Assembly: GCA_052103955.1 (NCBI GenBank)
Contig: JBQELO010000012.1
Coordinates: forward strand, 48,842 to 112,841
Source: Paenalcaligenes sp052103955
GTDB taxonomy: Bacteria > Pseudomonadota > Gammaproteobacteria > Burkholderiales > Burkholderiaceae_B
Direction of reading: 5' to 3'
Length of the DNA stretch: 64,000 nucleotides
Shown: piece after piece, positions 42,781-52,639 of the stretch
Numbering within the stretch: the first letter of the stretch is position 1
How the letters are laid out: every line of letters begins with the position of its first letter
Translations under genes and position numbers: made by a program
The notes under the pieces: model-generated
What the model was told of the DNA's origin: nothing
The model's input: the letters and a program-made list of their open reading frames with translations, nothing else
The model's database searches: none

Positions 42781-43095
42781 GTAGTTCTAAATTCAGTTAG
42801 TAAATCAATCAAAAGCACTTTCTGCTTGAACAAAAAGGCCACTAGGGCAAAAACATACGTTGCAGTCGCACTACATTATGATCCAGACCACAACATATTA
42901 CACGTATCAGCGACGTCAGAGGTAAGAAAAATCACTTACAACCAAGCTACCATGCTTTGCCCAGCCCTTTTGTATCAAACCGCAAAAGGCATACGGGTTA
43001 GCCTTACAGAATACCACGAAAACCTAAGACAATAAAGATATGAACCGCTTAAAACTCACATATGCCTTAATTCTTAGTGGTACTGTCTTCGACTA
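42781..43095. other. Intergenic region between the phosphoribosyltransferase gene and rpsU
   Basis: This 315-bp stretch should contain the promoter of the rpsU operon on the minus strand near 42790-42850. The only open frame of note (42826-43035, plus strand) needs a TTG start, has no ribosome binding site and resembles no family I know. I see no RNA gene or clear terminator here. Confidence 0.4.
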
Positions 43096-43641
43096 TTAGT
43101 TACTGCTACGACCTTTACGAATCCAAGGCTCTAGCTGATGAGGTCTAATGCTATCGTAATCCTCAAATGGCTGGTGAATCCATGGGTTCGTAGGCAGGTG
43201 ATCTACGTGGTAATCAGGCTCTACTGTTGAGTGCCCTTTCCACCACAATACACCTGTACGCAATTCGTTAATCGCTGGAAACTGTTGACGTAGATGATCG
43301 CGCACGCGCTTAAAGGTCATGCCTGTATCAACCATATCATCCAGCAATAATACATTACCATCCAGCGTGCCGCGTGTGATAGTAATAAATTGCGCAATAT
43401 CCAAAGCCCCCTGTTGGGTACCAGCTGCTTCACGGTAGCTACTGGTTGCAAGGATACCTAGAGGTACATCGTAAATACGAGAAATGATATCGCCCACTCG
43501 CATACCACCACGAGCCAAGCAGACAATCTTGTCAAACTTCCAGCCAGACTCATGAATGGTTAATGCCAGACGTTCTATCAGACGGTGATACTCATCCCAA
43601 CTTATCCAAAGATCACTATCGGTGTTTGGGGGCAAACTCAT
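43096..43641 (-). CDS. Purine phosphoribosyltransferase (xanthine/guanine type)
   Basis: A 181-residue type I phosphoribosyltransferase. The PRPP-binding motif is VLLLDDMVDTGMTF (about residues 98-111), and the N-terminal FDKIVCLARGGMRVGDIISR provides the PPi loop. Such a gene next to purA is common in related betaproteobacteria. It likely salvages xanthine, guanine or hypoxanthine to nucleotides, complementing the xdh-guaD degradative operon. The exact base preference cannot be read from the sequence. Confidence 0.83.
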   Translation of the reverse strand: MSLPPNTDSDLWISWDEYHRLIERLALTIHESGWKFDKIVCLARGGMRVGDIISRIYDVPLGILATSSYREAAGTQQGALDIAQFITITRGTLDGNVLLLDDMVDTGMTFKRVRDHLRQQFPAINELRTGVLWWKGHSTVEPDYHVDHLPTNPWIHQPFEDYDSIRPHQLEPWIRKGRSSN

Positions 43642-43737
43642 AAAAATTCCTGACTGACAAACAAAGTAGAATCATATCACTGCCTACACCAGAAAATCAT
43701 CAACAGCCATGTAATCACCACCCTCATGATGATAAAA

Positions 43738-43773
43738 ACGCACAGGGCGGCTAAAAATAGCCGCCCTGTGCGT
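43738..43773 (-). terminator. Strong terminator of the hisZ-purA unit
   Basis: ACGCACAGGGCGGCT (43738-43752) pairs perfectly over 15 bp with AGCCGCCCTGTGCGT (43759-43773) around AAAAAT. On the minus strand TTTTTATC follows. It lies 20 nt after the purA stop. Confidence 0.92.
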
Positions 43774-43792
43774 TAATAATGCCTAACTATGC

Positions 43793-45088
43793 TTAGTTAG
43801 TGAACGGGTCACGCAAGACAATCGTTTCACGACGATCTGGACCTGTAGACACCATATCGATAGGCACATCGCAGATTTCTGCAATACGCTCTAGGTAACG
43901 ACGAGCGTTCACTGGCAATTTATCGTACTCAGTCACACCAACGGTAGTCTCGGACCAACCTGGCATTTCTTCCAATACGGGTTCAGCACCTGCAACCGCA
44001 TCAGCTCCGTATGGCAGCACATCCAAGAACTCGCCGTTGTAACGGTAGCCCACACCAATTTTCAGTGTTTCCAAGCCATCCAATACGTCTAGCTTAGTCA
44101 TACACAGACCCGTAATACCATTGATCATAACGGAACGTTTCATGGCTGCACCATCAAACCAACCGCAACGACGAGCACGGCCTGTTACCGAACCGAACTC
44201 TTTACCAACAGTCGCCATGCGTGTACCCACTTCGTCATGCAACTCAGTAGGGAATGGACCTGAGCCTACACGCGTGGTGTAGCACTTAGCAATACCCAAT
44301 ACGTATTCCAACTGCTGAGGGCCTACGCCCGCACCAGCCGATGCTGCGCCTGCCAAGCAGTTGCTGCTCGTTACGAATGGGTAAGTGCCATGATCGATAT
44401 CCAGCAATGCACCTTGCGCACCTTCAAACAGCAGCTTCTGCCCTGCTTTCTTGGCGGCGTACAGGTTGCTAGACACATCAGCCACCATAGGCTTCAGCGC
44501 TTCGCTGTAGGTGCGAACTTGTTCCATCACTTGCTCGATAGAAACAGCCTCAGCACCCAAATACTGGGTCAACACAAAGTTGTGGTATTCCAGAATTTCT
44601 TTCAACTTTTCTTCGAACTTCACCAGATCAAAGAGATCTTGCACACGCAAGGCGCGGCGCGCTACTTTGTCTTCGTAAGCTGGCCCAATACCACGACCTG
44701 TAGTACCGATTTTGGCATCACCCTTACGGCGTTCGCGCGCTTGATCCACAGCAATGTGGTAAGGCAGAATCAATGGGCAAGCCTGAGAAATCTGCAAACG
44801 ATCGCGTACGTTCAAACCAGCCGCTTCCAGCTCGGCAATTTCTGCCAGCAAAGCTTCTGGAGACAGTACAACGCCATTACCGATGTAGCAGGTAACGTGA
44901 TTGTGCATAATGCCTGATGGAATCAAGCGCAGCACAGTCTTTTGACCGTTAATCCAAAGGGTGTGGCCCGCGTTGTGACCACCTTGAAAACGTACAACGC
45001 CTTGGGCAGATTCGGCAAGCCAATCAACGATCTTGCCCTTACCTTCATCACCCCACTGCGTGCCGATGACTACAATATTCTTGCTCAT
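43793..45088 (-). CDS. purA: Adenylosuccinate synthetase
   Basis: PurA joins IMP and aspartate with GTP in AMP synthesis. The 431-residue protein has GTQWGDEGKGKIVD (P-loop), GGHNAGHTLW, the IGTTGRGIGPAYEDK region, FEGAQGALLDIDHGTYPFVT and the C-terminal STGPDRRETI. Length and all conserved regions are standard. It is 67 nt downstream of hisZ on the same strand, the usual pairing in betaproteobacteria. Confidence 0.97.
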   Translation of the reverse strand: MSKNIVVIGTQWGDEGKGKIVDWLAESAQGVVRFQGGHNAGHTLWINGQKTVLRLIPSGIMHNHVTCYIGNGVVLSPEALLAEIAELEAAGLNVRDRLQISQACPLILPYHIAVDQARERRKGDAKIGTTGRGIGPAYEDKVARRALRVQDLFDLVKFEEKLKEILEYHNFVLTQYLGAEAVSIEQVMEQVRTYSEALKPMVADVSSNLYAAKKAGQKLLFEGAQGALLDIDHGTYPFVTSSNCLAGAASAGAGVGPQQLEYVLGIAKCYTTRVGSGPFPTELHDEVGTRMATVGKEFGSVTGRARRCGWFDGAAMKRSVMINGITGLCMTKLDVLDGLETLKIGVGYRYNGEFLDVLPYGADAVAGAEPVLEEMPGWSETTVGVTEYDKLPVNARRYLERIAEICDVPIDMVSTGPDRRETIVLRDPFTN

Positions 45089-45154
45089 GTTACGTACTTA
45101 GAAAAATAGGAACGGCTAGGCCGCTCAACCACGAAAAACCACGCGAACCCGCAC

Positions 45155-46324
45155 TTATGCGGAAATCGCCCTTAATTGCCACTGATCCGACTCCAGAACC
45201 AATTCTCTGTCAAAGATGAATTCATCTTGAGTTTGAGGTTGATCCGGGAACATCTGTATCACGATCTGTCCTGATTCACGCAAAGCCGAAATAGCTGCCA
45301 ACAAGGATTCATCCATCCCCCAAGGAGCACGAATGGCTTGTGTTGCCGTAGCGGGCTGTAACCCACCCGACAATTTACGTAAATCCAAACTAAAACCAGT
45401 TGCGGGACGTGAACGACCGTAGACTTTGCCTACGCCGTCGTAACGCCCACCACGAACCAGTGCGTCGTGCCAACCTGGTGCATACACGGAAAATACCGCG
45501 CCAGTGTGATAGCCATAGCTACCCGCCATATCTGCCAAATCCATCGCCAACGTTTCGCCTGGTAGCGCTGCAACCAGCACCTCCAAACCATCTAACGCCG
45601 AAACGATTTCAGGCAATGCTGGCAATTTTTTTCGTGCAGCAGCCAGAGTTGCATTGACCTCGCCATACAGGCTGGTTAATACCAACAAATGTTCTATAAC
45701 AGCAGGATTACTGCCCTTAACACTGGCACCCAAAGCCTGAATACCAGGCATATCTTTGGTGCTTAGCAGATCAAAAATATCTGCTGAGTGCGGTACCAAT
45801 GTGGGGTCCTGATTAATCAGCGCCTGACCAATGCCAGGAAAATTCAAATCAAGGCTAGCGCCCCGCACACCGGCAGCTGCGACACTTGCCAGAGCCAAAC
45901 GGATGATTTCTATATCCGCCTCTACTCCAGCACAACCGAACACCTCTGCACCAATTTGCAGCAGTTCGCGGTCAGCCATTAATCCGGTAGGACGCGCGTG
46001 CAACACAGGACCACAATAACACAGCCTAGTCACCCCTTCTCTGTTCAGCAAGTGCGCATCCACACGTGCAACTTGCGGCGTCATATCAGCGCGCACACCC
46101 ATCGTGCGACCTGACAACTGGTCCACCAACTTATTGGTTCGCAAGTTTAATTTTGTACCAGAAACGGCCTGTAAAGACTCTAAGTACTCTACTAGGGGTG
46201 GCATGACCAGTTCGAACCCATAGGTACGATACAGATCAAGCAGCTTTCTACGTAGTTCCTCGATTCGTCGAGCTTCTGCAGGCAGAATATCAGCCAGACT
46301 TTCGGGTAACAACCAATTTGACAT
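45155..46324 (-). CDS. hisZ: ATP phosphoribosyltransferase regulatory subunit
   Basis: HisZ is a catalytically inactive HisS paralogue that forms the regulated complex with the short HisG in histidine synthesis. The 389-residue product (ATG 46324, MSNWLLPESLADILPAEARR) has the class II synthetase fold with the motif 2-like VRADMTPQVARVDAHL. The 10-residue extension to 46354 is not family-like. No hisG is in this window; the partner must be elsewhere. The gene is followed by purA. Confidence 0.94.
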   Translation of the reverse strand: MSNWLLPESLADILPAEARRIEELRRKLLDLYRTYGFELVMPPLVEYLESLQAVSGTKLNLRTNKLVDQLSGRTMGVRADMTPQVARVDAHLLNREGVTRLCYCGPVLHARPTGLMADRELLQIGAEVFGCAGVEADIEIIRLALASVAAAGVRGASLDLNFPGIGQALINQDPTLVPHSADIFDLLSTKDMPGIQALGASVKGSNPAVIEHLLVLTSLYGEVNATLAAARKKLPALPEIVSALDGLEVLVAALPGETLAMDLADMAGSYGYHTGAVFSVYAPGWHDALVRGGRYDGVGKVYGRSRPATGFSLDLRKLSGGLQPATATQAIRAPWGMDESLLAAISALRESGQIVIQMFPDQPQTQDEFIFDRELVLESDQWQLRAISA

Positions 46325-46370
46325 GTCTAAGACTCGTGCGGCGTAGTCAATCAATACACAAACAACAAAA

Positions 46371-46404
46371 AGGCGACTTGGGGCGTAAGCCCTCCAAGTC
46401 GCCT
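46371..46404 (-). terminator. Terminator after hflC
   Basis: AGGCGACTTGG (46371-46381) pairs with CCAAGTCGCCT (46394-46404), with an inner GGG/CCC pairing. On the minus strand TTTTTGTTGTTTG follows. It ends the hfq-hflXKC transcription unit before hisZ. Confidence 0.88.
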
Positions 46405-46484
46405 GCGAAATGGTGTAATAACTTACACGTTAGTATAAACGAAACTTGCCTTGCTGTGGCAAGCCCGTCTATACCAATTGTGGT

Positions 46485-47360
46485 TTAACGGGAATCCTTA
46501 GTCTGAGACCAGAAGTTGAAGAATTCCGAATCAGGACTGATCACGAGAATGTCGTTCTCAGAACTGAAGGCGTTACGGTACGCTTCCAAGCTACGGTAGA
46601 AGCGGTAGAACTCGGGGTTCTTACCATAGGCCGATGCATACACACCTGCCGCTTCAGCATCACCGTCACCGCGTATAGCCTGAGACTTCGCATAGGCCTC
46701 TGCCAGCATTTCTTCACGGGTACGATCAGCTTGCGCACGAATACGCTCGCTTTCTGCCACACCGGTTGCACGCAAACGGTTAGCTTCTTGCTTACGCTCG
46801 GCTTCCATACGACGGTAAACCGACTCGGAAATCTCCGGAACGAAACCAATACGTGTCAAACGTACGTCTATCACTTCCACCCCGAATGGGCGGGCTCGTG
46901 CAGCCACAGCAGTTAACACTTCACGCATGATTTCATCACGCTCAGAAGCCACAACGTCTTTTACAGTACGTACGTTAACGGCCGCGTTCAGCGCATCGCG
47001 AATCTGTGCTTGCAAACGCTCTACAGCACCACGATCAGACGCACCAAATGTCACGTAGTACTGACGTGGGTCAGAAATACGCCACTTCACGTAGTAATCA
47101 ATCAGCAAGTTTTTCTTTTCTGCTGTTTGAATACGCTCAGGCTCTTTGTTTTCAATAGTCTGCAAACGCTTATCCAAAAACACGACGTTTTGGAAAGGAG
47201 GTGGCAGCTTGAAGTACAAACCAGGTTTGGAAATGGACTCTTTCACTTCCCCCAGCGCAAACACCAACGCCAAATCACGTTCGCGTACGATAAAAACGGA
47301 TGATAGCAATACCGCCACGGCGATGGCCAAGGCGATCAATGCTGGAAACAAACGATGCAT
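46485..47360 (-). CDS. hflC: HflC, SPFH/band 7 membrane protease modulator
   Basis: HflC pairs with HflK in a large periplasmic SPFH cage around the FtsH protease. The 291-residue protein has one N-terminal transmembrane helix (LFPALIALAIAVAVLLSSVF), then the SPFH domain with RERDLALVFALGEVKES and a long helical C-terminal part rich in Glu, Arg and Ala (RRMEAERKQEANRLRATGVA). It starts 9 nt after hflK. Confidence 0.95.
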   Translation of the reverse strand: MHRLFPALIALAIAVAVLLSSVFIVRERDLALVFALGEVKESISKPGLYFKLPPPFQNVVFLDKRLQTIENKEPERIQTAEKKNLLIDYYVKWRISDPRQYYVTFGASDRGAVERLQAQIRDALNAAVNVRTVKDVVASERDEIMREVLTAVAARARPFGVEVIDVRLTRIGFVPEISESVYRRMEAERKQEANRLRATGVAESERIRAQADRTREEMLAEAYAKSQAIRGDGDAEAAGVYASAYGKNPEFYRFYRSLEAYRNAFSSENDILVISPDSEFFNFWSQTKDSR

Positions 47361-47369
47361 TGTGATCTC

Positions 47370-48680
47370 CTAGCGGGAATAAGGCGAGTAAAGGTTAGGC
47401 ACGTTATTAGTACCTTGCGTAGACGCTGGTACAGCAGTACGTGCCGCCTCAGCCGCTTTGCTAGTGGTTGCCGCTGTCGCTGCCGCAGACACCGCCGCAT
47501 CACTACCATTCATCGCCGAACCAGTCGCAGTTTTTGCTGCCTGACTAGTGATTTTATCCAGAGGCAAATACAACATATTGCTGCCAGCTGGTAAATCCAC
47601 CATAACCTTGGCGCTTTGCTCCAAGATTTCTTGCATAGTTGTCAGGTAGAGTCGATCACGCATCACACCCGGTGCTTTAACGTACTCTTTCTCTACACTA
47701 GTAAAGCGTGCTGAATCACCCAGCGCATCACCGATAACACGAGCTTTATACCCTTCAGCCTCTTCCATCATTCTAGACACTTGGCCTCGAGCTTCAGGAA
47801 GAATCTTGTTAGCGTATGCCGTACCTTCGTTAATCAGACGCTCGCGGTCTTGACCTGCTTTCACAGCATCGTCAAACGCAGCCTGAACTTGCTCAGGCGG
47901 CTGAACGTTCTGAATCGCTACCGTACTGATCTCAATACCCGTTTTGTACAGCTCAAGAATACTTTGTGCCAGTTTCTGCACATCTTGCGCAACTACCGTA
48001 CGACCCGAGTACAAGATGGAGTCCATAGGCGTGCGGCCTACGACTTCACGCATCGCTGTTTCCGCCGCTTGGCGTACAGCGTCATCGGGTGCCACGGTGT
48101 TAAACAGGTAATCTGGTGCGCCACCGGGTAGCAGTCGGTACTGCACCACGAACTGCACATCCACAATACTTTCGTCCTGCGTCAACATCAGTGACTCAGG
48201 CAGAACTTTATTACGGGAGTTACCACGATAGCCCAATTCGATAGTACGCAATTGCGCGACGTTTACGTCTTGGTGCTCTTCGATGGGGCTAGGCCAACGC
48301 CATTGCAAGCCTGGACCCAATGTTGTGGTGTACTGACCAAAGCGCGTAACTACCGCGACCTGCCCCTCTTCCACAATCATAAAGCCACTCGCCAACCAAA
48401 AACCCACAGCGGCTATACCAAGCCCCATGAAGATTTTTGGTGAGCCTTTAGGCATGCGAGGTGTGTTGCCACCCGCACCACCACTTGGAGGCTGATTGCC
48501 ACCGTGGCGCTGCTTACGACCAAACACCGAACCCAAACGGTTATTAAAATCACGCCAGACCTCGTCTAGATCAGGCGGACCCTCTTGACCGGACTCAGGA
48601 CGACGAGGAGGCTGCTGATCGCCTTTTTTCTCGCCGCTACGACCCCAACCGGGATCATTCAAGTTGTAAATTCTGGACAT
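47370..48680 (-). CDS. hflK: HflK, SPFH/band 7 membrane protease modulator
   Basis: HflK is the partner of HflC and restrains or directs FtsH. From ATG 48680 (MSRIYNLNDPGWGRSGEK) it has 436 residues: a cytoplasmic Gly/Pro-rich tail, a transmembrane helix (FMGLGIAAVGFWLASGFMIV), the SPFH domain (VVTRFGQYTTTLGPGLQW) and coiled regions. The C-terminal tail is Ala/Thr-rich low complexity. The chosen start overlaps hflX by 26 nt; the 48719 start would lengthen that overlap without family support. Confidence 0.95.
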   Translation of the reverse strand: MSRIYNLNDPGWGRSGEKKGDQQPPRRPESGQEGPPDLDEVWRDFNNRLGSVFGRKQRHGGNQPPSGGAGGNTPRMPKGSPKIFMGLGIAAVGFWLASGFMIVEEGQVAVVTRFGQYTTTLGPGLQWRWPSPIEEHQDVNVAQLRTIELGYRGNSRNKVLPESLMLTQDESIVDVQFVVQYRLLPGGAPDYLFNTVAPDDAVRQAAETAMREVVGRTPMDSILYSGRTVVAQDVQKLAQSILELYKTGIEISTVAIQNVQPPEQVQAAFDDAVKAGQDRERLINEGTAYANKILPEARGQVSRMMEEAEGYKARVIGDALGDSARFTSVEKEYVKAPGVMRDRLYLTTMQEILEQSAKVMVDLPAGSNMLYLPLDKITSQAAKTATGSAMNGSDAAVSAAATAATTSKAAEAARTAVPASTQGTNNVPNLYSPYSR

Positions 48681-49761
48681 TAAACGCATTACTTTCTGAA
48701 AGTTGACCTGATTCGGCAATCGCTTCGCGTAAATAGTCTAGCCCAACCCGCTCAAGGGCGCTGACAAAGACACGCAAAATCTTACCATGTTCATCGCGCT
48801 CGATCCTAGGCTCAAAACCTGCTTGATCGATCTTGTTATAGACCAGCACACAAGGTATCTGTGCCGCTCCAATATCTTCCAGTACTTTATGTACTTCGTG
48901 AATTTGTTCGTCACGCTGTGGACTAGAGGCATCCACCACATGCAATAGCAAGTCTGCATGTACTGTCTCTTCCAGCGTAGCACGGAATGCAGCAATCAAT
49001 GCCGGCGGTAGATCACGAATGAACCCCACCGTATCGGACACTACTACCTGTCCTGTACCTTCAATCCAAATTTTCCGGGTTGTAGGATCCAGCGTGGCAA
49101 ACAACTGGTCTGCCGCATAGGCATTCGCGCGCGTCAGCGCATTAAAAAGTGTGGATTTTCCGGCGTTGGTATAGCCTACCAAAGCAACCGTTAAGGTACT
49201 GCTGCGCATACGTGCTCGGCGTTGTGTAGCACGTTGCCGCTGCACTTTCTCAAGTCGCTCACGTAACTTGCGTACTTTATCACCAATCATTCGGCGGTCC
49301 AGCTCAAGCTGTGACTCACCGGGTCCACGTATACCTATACCGCCCTGCTGACGCTCTAAGTGCGTCCACATTCGAGTTAAACGTGTAGATAAATGCTGTA
49401 GCTGTGCCAGCTCTACTTGCAACTTACCTTCATGGCTTTGCGCACGTAAGGCGAAGATATCTAGAATCAGCGATACCCTATCCACCACGCGACGATTAAA
49501 TTGTCGCTCTAAGTTTCGCTGTTGTGCTGGACTTAAGGGGTGGTCAAACAGAATGAGCTCAACTTCGTGAGCCTCTGCTATACGTACAGCTTCTTCAACC
49601 TTACCTGAACCTATGAAGTAGGCCGCATCTGGTTTGCTACGTTTAGCCACTACCACATCGGCAATGACCGCACCGGCACCAGTCGCCAACATCACAAACT
49701 CTTCAGCATGTGCTTGGTAGTCCGGTTCGCCCATGTCCACACTGATGATCAGCGTCTTCAT
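48655..49761 (-). CDS. hflX: Ribosome-associated GTPase HflX
   Basis: HflX splits stalled ribosomes under stress. The 368-residue protein has the N-terminal HflX domain (VELILFDHPLSPAQQRNLER), a long coiled pair with GGIGIRGPGESQLELDRR, and a G domain: G1 GYTNAGKST, G3 DTVGF, G4 NKID. It lacks the longer C-terminal extension of the E. coli protein, as is usual in this class. It follows hfq by 69 nt. Confidence 0.95.
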   Translation of the reverse strand: MKTLIISVDMGEPDYQAHAEEFVMLATGAGAVIADVVVAKRSKPDAAYFIGSGKVEEAVRIAEAHEVELILFDHPLSPAQQRNLERQFNRRVVDRVSLILDIFALRAQSHEGKLQVELAQLQHLSTRLTRMWTHLERQQGGIGIRGPGESQLELDRRMIGDKVRKLRERLEKVQRQRATQRRARMRSSTLTVALVGYTNAGKSTLFNALTRANAYAADQLFATLDPTTRKIWIEGTGQVVVSDTVGFIRDLPPALIAAFRATLEETVHADLLLHVVDASSPQRDEQIHEVHKVLEDIGAAQIPCVLVYNKIDQAGFEPRIERDEHGKILRVFVSALERVGLDYLREAIAESGQLSESNAFNVQNLQLE

Positions 49762-49830
49762 CGGCTACCCCTAAAATAAATACCCGCCCATCTGTTGCGA
49801 TAAGCGGGTATTGGGAAGATGGCACTACAC

Positions 49831-50067
49831 TTATTCAGCGTCGTCATCCGCTTTCAGGGATACGGGACGAGCAGGTACCACGGTGGAGATGGCATGTTTG
49901 TAAACCATCTGAGTCACTGTATTACGTAGCAAAACGACGTACTGATCAAATGATTCGATTTGCCCCTGCAATTTAATGCCGTTTACCAAGTAAATGGATA
50001 CAGGGATATGTTCCTTACGCAGGGCGTTCAAAAATGGGTCTTGTAATATTTGCCCTTTATTGCTCAT
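49831..50067 (-). CDS. hfq: RNA chaperone Hfq
   Basis: A 78-residue Sm-like RNA chaperone. Sm1 (IPVSIYLVNGIKLQGQIESF) and Sm2 (YKHAISTVVP) motifs and the proximal-face QILQDPFLNALR are intact. The C-terminal tail is short and acidic (SLKADDDAE). Hfq forms a hexamer that pairs small RNAs with mRNAs. It sits 107 nt after hisC, with room for its own promoter. Confidence 0.97.
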   Translation of the reverse strand: MSNKGQILQDPFLNALRKEHIPVSIYLVNGIKLQGQIESFDQYVVLLRNTVTQMVYKHAISTVVPARPVSLKADDDAE

Positions 50068-50174
50068 TGGCTAAACTCCAATTGTGTTGTTATTCGGTTG
50101 AATCTGGTAAACCTATACTCTACAGGGTTTCACCCTGTTGCGCACCCTGCAAACCATAGCATATTAACAAATGC

Positions 50175-51260
50175 TTACGCTACGTTGCGCTCGAGTATAG
50201 ATGCTAGCTCTTGAGTCAGACGCTTGCACTGCGCCAAAGTTCCCACTGTAATCCTTAAAAACTGCTGAATGCGCTCTTGAGTGAAATGACGCACCAAAAT
50301 ACCGCGTTCTTTTAAGGCTTGTTGCAAATGCGCTGCATCGTGCTCTGAATGTGTGGCAAACACGAAGTTGGTAGCGGACGGCAGCACTGTGAAACCCAAG
50401 CTTTGCAAGTCTTTGGTTAACTCATCACGTGCATCCATCACCGCTTTACGCACCTCATTAAAATACGCTTGATCATCAATGGCTGCTTGTGCACCCGCCA
50501 ACGCCAAGCTATCTAATGGGTATGAGTTAAAGCTGTCTTTAATTCGCTCTAGACCAGACACGATCTCTGGGCTTGCCAAGGCAAATCCCACACGCAACCC
50601 GGCCAACGCATACGCCTTGGACAAGGTCTGCACTACCACCACGTTAGGGTACTGTTTAACCAAGCCGGAAGCACTCTGCCCGCCAAAATCCACGTAAGCT
50701 TCGTCTACGACAACAACAGTGTCCGGATTCGCCTTCACAATGCGCTCTACTTCGCCCAGTTCTAGCAACAAGCTAGTCGGCGCATTAGGGTTCGCAAAAA
50801 TAATGGCAGCAGGCGCTACCTCACGCTGCTGAGTGTAATCTTCCACACGGATGGAAAAGTCTTCCGCCAGCGGGATGATCTCAAACGGTACTTGGTAGTA
50901 GCGGCAGTAGGTACGATAAAAGCTGTAGCTAATATCGGGTAGCAGTAGCGGGCGGCCGCCACGCAGGAATAAACCACTGAAAATATGCGCCAGAATCTCG
51001 TCTGAACCATTACCTACGAAGACGTTTTCAACCTCTAGATGATGCAGATGGGCAATGCTTTGACGCAAGCCTTTAGCATCATAACTAGGGTATAAACGCA
51101 GGCTGTCATTGGCAGCCTGATTGATCGCAGCAATCGCTTTAGGCGATGGCCCGTAAGGATGCTCATTGGTGTTCAGCTTGATCAAGTTTTCTATAGCAAG
51201 CTGCTCGCCAGGCACATACGGCTGCAAGTTATTTACGTGGTCACTCCAAAAACGGCTCAC
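50175..51260 (-). CDS. hisC: Histidinol-phosphate aminotransferase
   Basis: HisC converts imidazole acetol phosphate to histidinol phosphate with PLP. The 361-residue protein carries KLNTNEHPYGPSPKA at the N-terminus, FVGNGSDEILAHIF, IFANPNAPTSLLL, the AYVDFGG aspartate region and the PLP lysine in QTLSKAYALAGLRVGFA. Its start codon overlaps the der stop by four bases. Other his genes of the window (hisZ) are not adjacent, so it is embedded in a cell-maintenance operon. Confidence 0.93.
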   Translation of the reverse strand: MSRFWSDHVNNLQPYVPGEQLAIENLIKLNTNEHPYGPSPKAIAAINQAANDSLRLYPSYDAKGLRQSIAHLHHLEVENVFVGNGSDEILAHIFSGLFLRGGRPLLLPDISYSFYRTYCRYYQVPFEIIPLAEDFSIRVEDYTQQREVAPAAIIFANPNAPTSLLLELGEVERIVKANPDTVVVVDEAYVDFGGQSASGLVKQYPNVVVVQTLSKAYALAGLRVGFALASPEIVSGLERIKDSFNSYPLDSLALAGAQAAIDDQAYFNEVRKAVMDARDELTKDLQSLGFTVLPSATNFVFATHSEHDAAHLQQALKERGILVRHFTQERIQQFLRITVGTLAQCKRLTQELASILERNVA

Positions 51261-52639
51261 TTTTTATCCTGCACATAAGGGTTATGTGATGACTTCAGGT
51301 CTATACGCAATGGCGTACCCTGCAAGTCAAACTCTTCACGGAAACGTCCCTCAAGGTAGCGTCGGTAAGAATCCGATACGGCCTCTAAACCGCTACCATG
51401 AATAACGATCAAGGGTGGGTTCTGCCCCCCTTGGTGAGCATAGCGCAGTTTGGGTCGGAAAATACCTTTACGTGGCGGTTGTTGCTGTTCTACCGCTGCA
51501 TGCAAGACACGCGTCAGTTTTGGTGTAGACAAACGACGGAATGCCGCGCCGTGCGCTTCACGCACAGACTTCAGCACCGGACGTATACCTTGGCCTTTTA
51601 ATGCCGACATGGTGTGCATTTTGGCGAAATTCAAGAAGTGCAGTTTGCGTTCGAATTCACGCTGCACCCATTCACGCTTGTAGCTGTCTAGGTCATCCCA
51701 CTTATTGATACCTATCACCAACGCACGGCCTGTTTCTTGGATAAAGCCCGCGATACTGGCGTCTTGATCCGAAATTTCGGTTTGCGCATCCAGCATCAAC
51801 AGCACCACGTTACTGGCTTCAATCGCCTGTAAGGTTTTAATCACCGAGAATTTCTCGATGGTTTCAAACACTTTACCCTTGCGTCGCAAACCAGCGGTGT
51901 CTATTAACGTGTACGGCACACCACCATGCTCGAACTCAATTTCGATGGCATCACGTGTGGTGCCGGGCATATCAAAAGCGATTACCCTTTCCTCACCCAT
52001 CAAGCTATTGATGAATGTAGATTTACCCACGTTTGGCCTACCCACAATCGCCAACTTAATGCGATGCTCAATGGGTTTTTCTGGCGCATCTGGATCGAAT
52101 TCCACTTCTACTTCTGGTTCGATCTCTGGCTCGGGCACTTCCGCCAATGCGGATTCAATCAGATCCATCACGCCGTCACCGTGCGAAGCAGAAATCATTC
52201 TTGCTTCACCCAGACCCAGCTCATAGAAGTCGGCAACGGCTGCACTGTGGCGCATGCCTTCTGCTTTATTCACTGCCAAAATAACGGGTCTACCCGAACG
52301 ACGCAGCAAATTAGCAATATCAAAATCCAGTCGATTCACACCTTCGCGTGCATCGACCAGAAAAATTACCACATCAGACTCAATAATGGCCTGATGCGTT
52401 TGACGTGCCATTTCCCGCACCACGCCCTCTTTGGCCACTGGCTCAAAACCGCCTGTATCCACTACCAAATAAGGACGTGATCCCATTCTGCCTTCGCCAT
52501 AATGGCGATCGCGCGTCAGCCCTGGGAAATCCGCCACCAACGCCTGACGAGAACGCGTAAGGCGGTTAAACAACGTGGATTTACCCACGTTTGCCCGCCC
52601 TACCAGCGTCACTACCGGCTTGAAAGCAATCTTGCTCAA
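51257..52639 (-). CDS. der: Ribosome biogenesis GTPase Der (EngA)
   Basis: Der has two tandem G domains and a KH-like domain and acts in 50S assembly. The 460-residue protein shows GRANVGKST near residue 14 and GRPNVGKST near residue 200, each with DTGGF/DTAGL and NKAE/NKWD motifs, and an acidic linker (EPEIEPEVEVEFDPDAPE) between them. It overlaps bamB by four bases at its start and hisC by four at its end. Confidence 0.97.
   Translation of the reverse strand: MSKIAFKPVVTLVGRANVGKSTLFNRLTRSRQALVADFPGLTRDRHYGEGRMGSRPYLVVDTGGFEPVAKEGVVREMARQTHQAIIESDVVIFLVDAREGVNRLDFDIANLLRRSGRPVILAVNKAEGMRHSAAVADFYELGLGEARMISASHGDGVMDLIESALAEVPEPEIEPEVEVEFDPDAPEKPIEHRIKLAIVGRPNVGKSTFINSLMGEERVIAFDMPGTTRDAIEIEFEHGGVPYTLIDTAGLRRKGKVFETIEKFSVIKTLQAIEASNVVLLMLDAQTEISDQDASIAGFIQETGRALVIGINKWDDLDSYKREWVQREFERKLHFLNFAKMHTMSALKGQGIRPVLKSVREAHGAAFRRLSTPKLTRVLHAAVEQQQPPRKGIFRPKLRYAHQGGQNPPLIVIHGSGLEAVSDSYRRYLEGRFREEFDLQGTPLRIDLKSSHNPYVQDKK

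Noticed and set aside
42826..43035. 69-codon plus-strand frame between rpsU and the phosphoribosyltransferase gene
   Set aside because: It needs a TTG start, has no ribosome binding site, resembles no known family and lies over the probable rpsU promoter region.
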